Of a DNA stretch of 64,000 bases, positions 45,401 to 51,416 are shown in pieces. The DNA is from Streptomyces clavuligerus (GTDB lineage Bacteria; Actinomycetota; Actinomycetes; Streptomycetales; Streptomycetaceae). Under the pieces are notes generated by a model that saw only the letters and a list, made by a program, of their open reading frames with translations, was not told the origin of the DNA and did no database searches. The position numbers and the translations under genes are program-made. The DNA lies in contig NZ_CP027859.1 of the NCBI RefSeq assembly GCF_005519465.1, forward strand, positions 1,178,001 through 1,242,000, read 5' to 3'. Position 1 is the stretch's first letter. Every line of letters begins with the position of its first letter.

Positions 45401-45569
45401 CGGCACCGACGGCCTCCCCGAGCAGACGGGTCTTGCCCGCCCCGGGCGCGGCCTCCACCAGAAGAACCACCCCCCGGCGGGAATTTGCCACGGCGCGCAG
45501 ATGCGCACAGATCTGCGCGAGCTGTCGTTCCCGGCCATGCATCTGCGGCAGTGTTCGTGCGTTGGGCAT
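42462..45569 (-). CDS. staR: StaR, LAL-type cluster activator
   Basis: A 1035-residue regulator. Near the N-terminus VVLLVEAAPGAGKTRLLGEA is a Walker A motif and TLVVFDDLHRAGPSALTALS a Walker B motif. The middle is a long helical TPR-like region. The C-terminus is a LuxR HTH (SLTTTERKVAELVAGGLTNR, LYISPHTVGFHLRQIYRKLG). StaR/RebR proteins of this type activate indolocarbazole genes. ATG at 45569 has AGGGAG seven bases upstream. Earlier in-frame starts lack such a site. Two low-complexity inserts are present: a Gly/Ser/Asp-rich one between Walker A and B (GRGAGSGPGGGAGADTGDG) and a Thr/Gly/Ala one near residue 515-545. It faces staB and ends the cluster on this side. Confidence 0.9.
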   Translation of the reverse strand: MPNARTLPQMHGRERQLAQICAHLRAVANSRRGVVLLVEAAPGAGKTRLLGEAVGAAERNSFAVVGSRGGGAGGDAGSGPGRGAGSGPGGGAGADTGDGGAPDGSGSGAAPGAVRAPAGARAVIEAARARLARDAEPTRTLVVFDDLHRAGPSALTALSDLIVTFRTRPVVWLLAFTSDRPPARGPAWDPAGDPDGGAMRDTAPYDPVRACVGGLRDRILVEAVRELGPLSGDALTRLVTDCTGAVPDPALLALAECVGGTPRAVIELMRGLVEDGDVHVVDGLSRIVHGTAPGRIPAGGGVRLPAPVPKRFSAWVRRDLRSLSESTLRALRLAAVLGSPFAPEDLSTLLGQAPAGLLTAVDEAVVQGLLVCGEHDLAFRSEPIWRVLLDSVPPPVCVLLRRQAAEMLLSRPGGVERAALQLVHVAHHGNAEELRVIAEGARKLLATDPPTAARLAIRCMELLSPGQPERVRLARTAVEAYTRAGELDRAITLARETIDEATGLAAPVSAEDARTTRGTGTTGTVRGTENARSAGGTRAVGGARVVGTAETTGAAEDIAALQASMSTALLLLGNAPMARRAADDALAAQQGGRPRREAVITHLAASYLTGDSTAPERAQKIISAPDPHAQAVQVAMIFHAFGQWRDGKVGSAVETLREAVALDPGGDDARLLDPRWFLAFALTRTDEYEEAAAVVRRSTRSGGAAGSSAATGARTPAAAVAALLRAPLHLALGRLDDAEEAARTGVGADGGPHVPLLAPQAWLVLAHAALRRGALARAEDHLRTLDQGFPQHASSPWSAARDLLSAQLAEARTDARAAADVLAEIGERPGGLRELVLVDPAAAAWCVRCALAADLPGLVKTVVDTVDQLQAHNPCVPAVLASAAHARALAGKDAEGVDRAGLLHRNPWARASVAEDHAGLLLDRGEHERAIGELDRAMNAYGALGGEWDAARVRARLRELGVRRRHWTHTKRPVSGWESLTTTERKVAELVAGGLTNRQAARHLYISPHTVGFHLRQIYRKLGIQSRTALIRFTA

Positions 45570-45843
45570 CCACGCGCTCCCTATCACGATGACGACGACG
45601 GGAAGGAACGAGTACATCGCCCTCGTCTCGGTGCACGCGTGGCGCACGGTGCGGGTTCGCGTCCTTTGGCCGGACGGTGCCGAAGCCGCCACCGGTACGA
45701 CAGGGAAAGACCGGGTGGAACGGGTGCGGGAACCGGCCATGGGGGCGGACCGCACGGGTGGCCCGTCCGCCCGGACCGGCCACCGCCGGGCGGACAGGCC
45801 GGGAGAGACGGCCGGGGAGACCGGGAGAAACGACCGGAGAGGG

Positions 45844-46518
45844 TCAGACGGCCCGGGAGAACCGCCATACGTTGTCCACCCGCGTACCGGGAACGCCCTC
45901 GGGCGACGAGCACGGCCGCTCCACCGCCTCCAGGGTCTCCACCCGCCACCCCTCGGGCAGCGCCAGCCGCTCCAGCAGCCCGTCGAGGGTCGGGAACTCC
46001 GCGTGGAAGGGGTGTTCGTGCTGCCACGACGGCCAGGCGCCGTGCATCACCACGAGCAGCGTCCCGCCCGGCGCGACCGCCTCGGCCGCCAGGCTCAGCA
46101 CCCGGTCCTGGTCCAACGCCACGGGCGACTGAAGGAACTGCGCGTTGACCAGGTCGTACCGACCCTCGGGGAAGGTCTTCCCCAGCTCGTGCCGCTCCCA
46201 GGAGAGACGCTCGGCGACCCCGGCCTCCCCGGCCTCCTCGGCATGGAGCGCCGCCCTCCGCAGCGCGGTCGCCGAGATGTCCACCCCGGTGACCCGCCAG
46301 CCCCGGGCGGCCAGCCAGACGGCGTCGGCGCCTTCCCCGCACCCGAGGTCGAGAGCCGTCCCCGGCTCCAGCCCCTCGACCTCGCGCACCAGCAGCGGAT
46401 TGGGGCGACCACTCCATATCCGGTCGCTGACCTGGTAGCGCTCCTCCCAGAACACCGTCGGATCGGCGGAGTGGGCTGCGGCATCGTGATCGGCGGACGT
46501 GGCGGGTGTGGTGGACAT
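45844..46518 (-). CDS. Class I SAM-dependent methyltransferase
   Basis: A 224-residue methyltransferase. FWEERYQVSDRIWSGRPNPL is the N-terminal hallmark of the TehB-like/thiopurine-type group, ALDLGCGEGADAVWLAARGW is motif I, and GVDISATALRRAALHAEEAG holds the SAM-binding acidic residue. VAPGGTLLVVMHG follows. The acceptor is unknown, and small toxic compounds or metals are typical for the group. ATG at 46518 has GAGGAG five bases upstream. It is divergent from a VOC dioxygenase, and a perfect palindrome sits between them. I do not count it among the sta genes because StaMA and StaMB already account for the known methylations. Confidence 0.83.
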   Translation of the reverse strand: MSTTPATSADHDAAAHSADPTVFWEERYQVSDRIWSGRPNPLLVREVEGLEPGTALDLGCGEGADAVWLAARGWRVTGVDISATALRRAALHAEEAGEAGVAERLSWERHELGKTFPEGRYDLVNAQFLQSPVALDQDRVLSLAAEAVAPGGTLLVVMHGAWPSWQHEHPFHAEFPTLDGLLERLALPEGWRVETLEAVERPCSSPEGVPGTRVDNVWRFSRAV

Positions 46519-46932
46519 GAGCACTCCTCGTCGCAACAGCGGAGACGGCGATGGCCCGGCCGGTCGGACGACCGGCGCGGCCACGGCCAGCATCACCCCG
46601 CCCCCGTGGAACACCAAGAATTGTTGCCGGAACGGCAACCCGTGGTCCCATCCGCGCGCGCTCCGCCCGGTTCCTGCCCCCGGATTCCCCGTCGGCGGTT
46701 CTCCTTGACGCTCCGAAGCGCACCGCCGCATCATCGGAACGAGGCGGCACCACCGCGACGAGGGCCGCACCATCAGAACGGGAACGGGAACGGGAACGGG
46801 AACGGGAACGGGAACGGGAACGGGAACGGGAACGAGTCGGGACGAGCGGGGAACGCACGGAGACACGCGGAAACGCGTCGACGCCCCGACCCGCCGACGG
46901 AGACGGACACGGCCGCGATCCGAGGAGTCCGC
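46519..46932. promoter_or_regulatory. Divergent region with a palindrome and a hexamer repeat
   Basis: This 414-base gap has no supported gene. GTTGCCG-GAA-CGGCAAC (46623-46639) is a perfect inverted repeat about 105 bases before the methyltransferase start and is a good operator candidate. Further right lies a (GAACGG)9 tract. The start of the VOC gene is preceded by GAGGAG. Confidence 0.6.
46776..46835. repeat. Nine perfect GAACGG hexamers
   Basis: Nine exact head-to-tail copies of GAACGG (46776-46829) and a tenth with one change, in non-coding sequence about 100 bases before the VOC gene. No unique spacers are present, so it is not a CRISPR array. Confidence 0.95.
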
Positions 46933-47868
46933 ATGGCGCTGCACCGCCTGATCTCCGTCACCATGGGCGTCCCCGACGTGGCCAAAACCGCCGCCTACTA
47001 CACCGACTTCGGCCTCGCGCCCGACGGGGACGGCTGGTTCGCCACCCGGGACGCCGGGCGGCAGCTCCGGATCGTCCGCGCGGCCACCCGCCGCCTGCTG
47101 GAGCTGCGGGTGGCCGCGGACACCCCCGACGACCTCGCCGCCGCCGCGTCCCGGCTCGACCGGCTCGGCGTCCGCAGCACACTCACCGGAACCGCCCTGA
47201 CCGCCGTGGACCGCGCCGCGGAAGTCCGGGTGGTGATCGAGACCGCCCCCCGTACCGTCCAGGACACCGTCCCCGCGCCCGCCGTCAACGGCCCCGGCCG
47301 CGCCGAGCGCACCGGGGCCCGTGCCCCGGCGGTGCTGCGCGAAGGGCCCGTCCGCCCCCGCAGGCTCGGCCACGCCGTCCTCGGGACCACCGACCTCACC
47401 GGGTCGACCGCCTTCTTCCGCGACGGGCTCGGCTTCCGCGCCAGCGACTACCTCAAGGACCACGGCGCGTTCCTGCGCTGCTCGACCGACCATCACAACC
47501 TGCTGCTGCTCGCCGCCCCGCTCGCCTATCTCCACCACACCTCCTGGCAGGTGGACGACGTGGACGAGATCGGCCGGGGCGCGACGGCCATGCTGGAGGG
47601 CCACCCCGAGCGGCATGTCTGGGGACTCGGCCGCCACTACGCGGGCTCGAACTTCTTCTGGTATCTGAAGGACCCGGCGGGCAACTTCTCGGAGTACTAC
47701 GCCGACATGGACTGCGTCGTCGACGACGCGCTGTGGACCCCGGAGGTCCTGGAGGGCGCGAAGAGCCTGTTCAGCTGGGGGCCGCCGCCCCCGCCGTCCT
47801 TCCTCGACCCGGAGGATCTGGCGGCGCTGATGACGTCGTCGCACACCCCCGGGAACGGCGCGCGCTGA
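46933..47868 (+). CDS. VOC-family extradiol dioxygenase-like protein
   Basis: A 311-residue protein with two vicinal-oxygen-chelate modules, the arrangement of catechol and biphenyl-diol extradiol dioxygenases. The N-terminal module (RLISVTMGVPDVAKTAAYYT) is the non-metal half. In the C-terminal module the likely iron ligands are the His of RRLGHAVLGTTD, the His of LHHTSWQVDDVDE, and the Glu of GNFSEYYADMD, so the 2-His-1-carboxylate site appears complete. It could cleave an aromatic diol, but some paralogues bind ligands only. ATG at 46933 has GAGGAG five bases before it. The divergent methyltransferase and shared palindrome suggest co-regulation. Confidence 0.83.
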   Translation: MALHRLISVTMGVPDVAKTAAYYTDFGLAPDGDGWFATRDAGRQLRIVRAATRRLLELRVAADTPDDLAAAASRLDRLGVRSTLTGTALTAVDRAAEVRVVIETAPRTVQDTVPAPAVNGPGRAERTGARAPAVLREGPVRPRRLGHAVLGTTDLTGSTAFFRDGLGFRASDYLKDHGAFLRCSTDHHNLLLLAAPLAYLHHTSWQVDDVDEIGRGATAMLEGHPERHVWGLGRHYAGSNFFWYLKDPAGNFSEYYADMDCVVDDALWTPEVLEGAKSLFSWGPPPPPSFLDPEDLAALMTSSHTPGNGAR

Positions 47869-48133
47869 AGCCCTGACGGGAACGACCGACCGGCCGCGCC
47901 GACACCGCCTCCCGGGCCTCTTCCCCCAAGAGCTGGGCAACACCCCTCCACCGGCCGGGAAATTCCGGCCTACCCTTCGGTAAACCGGGGCCGTCCGCCG
48001 TTGCCTCCGGTCCCGGTGGCCCGGAGCATCGGTGGCTGTCATGTACATGCATGGTCGCCCTGCCCCGCTCCTCGCCGACCGGGGCCGGGCGGACCATCCA
48101 CGCGCCACCGACCGGACAGAGGCTCCGATCCGT

Positions 48134-48511
48134 ATGAGACCACTCCGCCCGACCGCCCTCGCGACGGCCCTCGCCGCCGCCCTCACCACCGGCCTGCTCG
48201 GCGCCCCCACCGCCAGGGCCGACATGGGGCAGTGTCCCCCGTCCCACTTCTGCCTGTGGGAACACCTCGACTACACGGGCCGCCTCTACAGCTCCCCCGC
48301 GAGCGTCTCGTACATCGGCGCCGAGATGAACGACCACCCGTCGGCGTACTGGAACCGCACCCGGTGGTGGGTGACCCCGTTCTACGACGCCGACTACCAG
48401 GGCGGCTGCGTCATGAAGTCCCTGGGACCCGGCGCGTCCTTCCCGCGGCTCCCCGAGGACATGAACGACGTGATCTCGTCCTTCCTGGTGACCTCCAGCC
48501 GGATCTGCTGA
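48134..48511 (+). CDS. Secreted peptidase inhibitor I36-like protein
   Basis: A 125-residue predicted exported protein. The signal peptide (RPTALATALAAALTTGLL) ends at TARA-DM near residue 35. The mature part begins GQCPPSHFCLWEHLDYTGRL, the typical start of the I36/SMI-like beta-gamma-crystallin fold. It has four cysteines (QCPPSHFC, GGCVM and the final residue), allowing two disulfides. MNDVISSFLVTSSRIC at the end matches the usual N-D-x-x-S-S pattern. Family members inhibit metalloproteases or bind the cell surface. ATG at 48134 is used because it starts the signal peptide directly, though its ribosome site is weak. A hairpin follows. Confidence 0.82.
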   Translation: MRPLRPTALATALAAALTTGLLGAPTARADMGQCPPSHFCLWEHLDYTGRLYSSPASVSYIGAEMNDHPSAYWNRTRWWVTPFYDADYQGGCVMKSLGPGASFPRLPEDMNDVISSFLVTSSRIC

Positions 48512-48534
48512 CCGGGGTCCATCGACGGCGTCGA

Positions 48535-48557
48535 GCGGCGGGCCCCGGGCCCGCCGC
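48535..48557 (+). terminator. G/C hairpin terminator
   Basis: GCGGCGGGCCC and GGGCCCGCCGC form an 11-bp perfect inverted repeat around one base, 24 bases after the I36-like gene and just before the TetR gene. Confidence 0.65.
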
Positions 48558-48587
48558 GCGGCTTCCGGGGCCCTCTATGCTGGGCCC

Positions 48588-49217
48588 GTGACAGGGACAT
48601 CCGGGCCGGAACCGGCGCTGCGGGCGGACGCCGCGCGCAATCGTGCCCGGGTGCTGCGGGCCGCCCGTGAGCAGGTGGCCGCCGGGGCGGAAGCGCTCCA
48701 GCTCAACGCCGTCGCCCGGCTCGCGGGCGTCGGCGTCGGCACCGTCTACCGGCACTTCCCCACCCCGCACGCCCTGTGGGAGGCGCTGTCGGCGGAGCGC
48801 TTCCAGGAACTCGTCGACGAGGCACGGGCCGCCGCCGACGACGAGGACGCGCTCGCGGGTCTGCACCGCCTGCTGCGGTTCACCCTCGCCCGCGCGCTGG
48901 AGGACACCGGTTTCGCCGCCGTCCTCGCGTCCGCGGGTGACGCCGAGGCGCGGACCTCGGAGCTGAAGAACGAACTGGACGCCTCCGTCGCCCGGCTGCT
49001 CGACCGGGCCCGCCGGACCGGTGCCGTCCGGCGCGATGTCGGGGCGGACGATGTACGCCGACTGCTCTGCGGCATCGAGCACGCCGTGCGCTCCGGCGGC
49101 GGCGGCAGCGGCAGCGGTGGCGGCAGCGGTGTCGGTGGCGGTGGCGGCAGCGGTGGCCCGGCCCGTGCCGAGCTGTACCTCGGCGTTCTCCTTGAGGGCC
49201 TGCGCCCGCCGCGCTGA
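48588..49217 (+). CDS. TetR-family repressor
   Basis: A 209-residue regulator. RNRARVLRAAREQVAAGAEA, LNAVARLAGVGVGTVYRHFP is the canonical TetR HTH, followed by a helical ligand-binding domain (RFQELVDEARAAADDEDALA). A Gly/Ser run (GGGGSGSGGGSGVG) splits the last helices and is encoded by GGCGGCAGC-type repeats. GTG at 48588 is the start. The SDR gene lies 165 bases downstream with two near-identical palindromes in between, so this protein probably represses that promoter and is induced by a substrate or product of the SDR. Confidence 0.88.
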   Translation: MTGTSGPEPALRADAARNRARVLRAAREQVAAGAEALQLNAVARLAGVGVGTVYRHFPTPHALWEALSAERFQELVDEARAAADDEDALAGLHRLLRFTLARALEDTGFAAVLASAGDAEARTSELKNELDASVARLLDRARRTGAVRRDVGADDVRRLLCGIEHAVRSGGGGSGSGGGSGVGGGGGSGGPARAELYLGVLLEGLRPPR

Positions 49218-49266
49218 CCCGGCCCGACTCCCGCGCCCGCCAGGGCGGTTGCTCCTCCCTCAAGTC

Positions 49267-49286
49267 AACCGGATGGCTATCCGGTT
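49267..49286. promoter_or_regulatory. TetR operator 1
   Basis: AACCGGATGGCTATCCGGTT has perfect 8-bp arms around GGCT. It shares the core GGATRGCTATCCG with the second palindrome 26 bases downstream, as expected for two sites of one dimeric repressor flanking a promoter. Confidence 0.75.
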
Positions 49287-49302
49287 GTGTTAGCGTGCCT
49301 CC

Positions 49303-49330
49303 AGCGAAGTGGATAGCTATCCGTTTCGCT
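49303..49330. promoter_or_regulatory. TetR operator 2
   Basis: AGCGAAGTGGATAGCTATCC followed by GTTTCGCT is an extended palindrome centred on AGCT, with GGATAGCTATCC perfect. A TTAGCGT -10-like element (about 49289-49295) lies between the two operators, 50-60 bases before the SDR ribosome site. Confidence 0.75.
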
Positions 49331-49381
49331 GGGAACGAAGTGGCGACGGCGACAGCGGTGGCGACGACGGAGGGCAGAGCC

Positions 49382-50263
49382 ATGGATCGACGACGGGCAG
49401 TGGTGACAGCGGGAACCGGCGGAATCGGCCTGGAGACGGCGAAGGGGCTGGCGGCGCAGGGGTTCACCGTCACCGTGGTCGGCCGGGACGCCCAGCGGGG
49501 CGCCCGCGCGCTGGAGCGGATCGCGGCGGTCGCGACCGGCGGCGGCCCCGCGTTCCTGGCGGCCGACCTCTCCTCGCTCCGCGAGGTACGGGCCCTCGCC
49601 GCCCGGCTCGCCGCCGAGGGCCCGCTGCACATCCTCGTCAACAACGTCGGCGCGATGTTCCCCCAGCGGCAGCGGACCGTCGACGGCATCGAGGCGGGCT
49701 TCGCCGTCAACCACCTCTCGCCCTACCTGCTGACGGAACTGCTGCTCGACAGCCTCCGCGCGGGCGGGCCCAGCCGGATCGTGAACGTCAGCTCCGCCGC
49801 GATCCGGGTCGCGCGGCGCACCTTCGCCGCCGTCGAACCCCCGGGCGGCTACTACGGCTTCCACTGGTACGGCCGGGCCAAGCTCGCCAACCTCGTCTAC
49901 ACCCTGGACCTGGCGGAACGGCTGCGCGGCAGTGGCGTCACGGTCTTCGCGGCCGACCCCGGCGGCGCCGCGACCGACATGACCGACGGTACCCTGACCT
50001 CCCCGAAGGTGGTCTCCCCGCCGCTGAGGCTGCTGTGGCCGCTGGTCCGGCGCGCCTTCGAACGCTCCACCGCGGGCCCCGCCTCCCTGGCCGCCCGCTC
50101 CTCCGTCGCCGCCGCCACCGCGCCCGAGTTCGCGGGGCGGACCGGCCTGCTCATCGGCCCCCTGGCGGTCCCCGTCCCCGCCTTCCGGGGCAGCACCGAC
50201 CCCCGCGCGGTCGCGGACGTCCTCCGGCTGAGCCGTGAGCTGGCACCCCTGCGCGCGGAGTGA
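49382..50263 (+). CDS. Short-chain dehydrogenase/reductase
   Basis: A 293-residue oxidoreductase of the retinol-dehydrogenase/WWOX-like SDR group. AVVTAGTGGIGLETAKGLAA is the NAD(P) motif (variant TAGTGGIG), HILVNNVGAMFPQRQ is the NNxG segment, NVSSAAI holds the catalytic Ser, and YYGFHWYGRAKLANLVYTL contains YGRAK (YxxxK). FAADPGGAATDMT is the usual segment after the sixth strand. GGAGGG lies seven bases before the ATG. Two TetR operators sit in its promoter. The substrate is unknown, and a lipophilic carbonyl or alcohol that also induces the TetR gene is a fair guess. Confidence 0.85.
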   Translation: MDRRRAVVTAGTGGIGLETAKGLAAQGFTVTVVGRDAQRGARALERIAAVATGGGPAFLAADLSSLREVRALAARLAAEGPLHILVNNVGAMFPQRQRTVDGIEAGFAVNHLSPYLLTELLLDSLRAGGPSRIVNVSSAAIRVARRTFAAVEPPGGYYGFHWYGRAKLANLVYTLDLAERLRGSGVTVFAADPGGAATDMTDGTLTSPKVVSPPLRLLWPLVRRAFERSTAGPASLAARSSVAAATAPEFAGRTGLLIGPLAVPVPAFRGSTDPRAVADVLRLSRELAPLRAE

Positions 50264-50525
50264 TCCACAGGGCTCTGTCCGGCCCGGCTCCGCACGGCTT
50301 CGGACCGATCCGCGCCCTGAGGGAGAAGCCGGGGCGCACGGGCGGCGGACGTGTGCTCCTCTGCGCCCGGAGGCGCCACCCCCAGCGCGGTACGGGGTCT
50401 CTCCCGGTGCGACCGCGCGCCCTAGCCTGGGTCCGCTCTTCCCGTCCGGCCGGTGTCCGTCGGCGCGTGGCCGCCCGGCCCGTCCGTCAGCCGTCCGTCA
50501 GCCGTTCTTCTCCAGGAGGGGTCCC

Positions 50526-51134
50526 ATGTTCTCCTCGCGTGTCTCCGTCGCCGCCGCCGCGGCTGCCGCCCTGCTCGCCGTCGTGGGCGCCGGCACCGCC
50601 GCGACGGCGGCCCCGGCGCCGCTCGCGAGCCGTATCCACGACGGCAGCTTCGAAACCCCGAGAGCACCCGTCAACTTCTTCACCTCGTACTTCCCCGGGC
50701 AGTTCATGGGCTCGTGGTACGTGTCCGGCGGCGCCGTCGACCTGATCGGCGCGGGCACCTGGCAGGCGGCCGAGGGCGACCAGTCCATCGACCTCAACGC
50801 CCGGGGCGCCGTGAGCCAGACTTTCACGACGAACGTCGGCACCACCTACACGGTGACCTACTCGCTCGCGGGCAACCCCTACGACCTGCCCGCGCTGAAG
50901 ACCGGCGAAGCCCTCATCGACGGCCAGAGGTTCCAGGAGTTCTCCTTCGACGTCACCGGCAAGACCTACGGCAACATGGGCTATGTGAGACGCCAGTTCA
51001 CCTTTGTGGCCACCGGGACCACCACGACGCTCACCTTCGCCGGGACCATGAGCGCGACCGCCGCCAACGGCGCCGTCATCGACGATGTCTGCGTCGAAGC
51101 CCGGGGAACCTGGCCGAGCTGCGCCGGCGGATAA
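50526..51134 (+). CDS. Secreted DUF642/choice-of-anchor C-like protein
   Basis: A 202-residue predicted exported beta-sandwich protein. The signal peptide (RVSVAAAAAAALLAVVGAGT) ends at TAA-AP near residue 30. RIHDGSFETPRAPVNFFTSY opens the mature domain, with SWYVSGGAVDLIGAGTWQAA, GDQSIDLNARGAVSQTF and TYTVTYSLAGNPYDLPALKT next, and GAVIDDVCVEA near the end. This order is that of DUF642 and choice-of-anchor C domains, which bind carbohydrate or the cell surface. GAGGGG lies five bases before the ATG. It is a single gene with a strong terminator after it. Confidence 0.82.
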   Translation: MFSSRVSVAAAAAAALLAVVGAGTAATAAPAPLASRIHDGSFETPRAPVNFFTSYFPGQFMGSWYVSGGAVDLIGAGTWQAAEGDQSIDLNARGAVSQTFTTNVGTTYTVTYSLAGNPYDLPALKTGEALIDGQRFQEFSFDVTGKTYGNMGYVRRQFTFVATGTTTTLTFAGTMSATAANGAVIDDVCVEARGTWPSCAGG

Positions 51135-51160
51135 GCACACAGACCCCGTACCGCGCGAAC

Positions 51161-51203
51161 GAGCCCGGCGGACCGTCCCCGACAGGGGCGGGCCGCCGGG
51201 CTC
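51161..51203 (+). terminator. Intrinsic terminator
   Basis: GAGCCCGGCGG and CCGCCGGGCTC are perfect reverse complements, with a second inner CCCC/GGGG pair, 27 bases after the secreted-protein stop codon. Confidence 0.75.
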
Positions 51204-51416
51204 CCGCGCGTTCCGGGCCCCAAGGCTCGCTCCACCACCGTCCGGCGTGCGCGACGCCCCGGTGACTGCGCCGCGACGGTTGCGCCACACCCGCCCTGGC
51301 ACGCTGCGACGGCGACAGCCCTCGGGCACCCCGGCTCGTCCCCGGCGCCGCTCCGGTGCCGGTACGGCGCCGACGCGGTGCCGATCGGCAAGGGGAAGTC
51401 CAGGGAGGCTCAGCCG

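Noticed and set aside
21969..45569. Rebeccamycin cluster
   Set aside because: No tryptophan halogenase or flavin reductase is present, while StaN, a sugar aminotransferase and two sugar methyltransferases are, which fits staurosporine.
46776..46835. CRISPR-like array
   Set aside because: It is a pure hexamer microsatellite with no spacers. The 12-bp repeats at 11578-11685 were rejected for the same reason.
43768..46932. Very long rightward frame that runs into the VOC gene
   Set aside because: The upstream part is a shadow of staR and the methyltransferase. The VOC protein begins at 46933 behind a good ribosome site.
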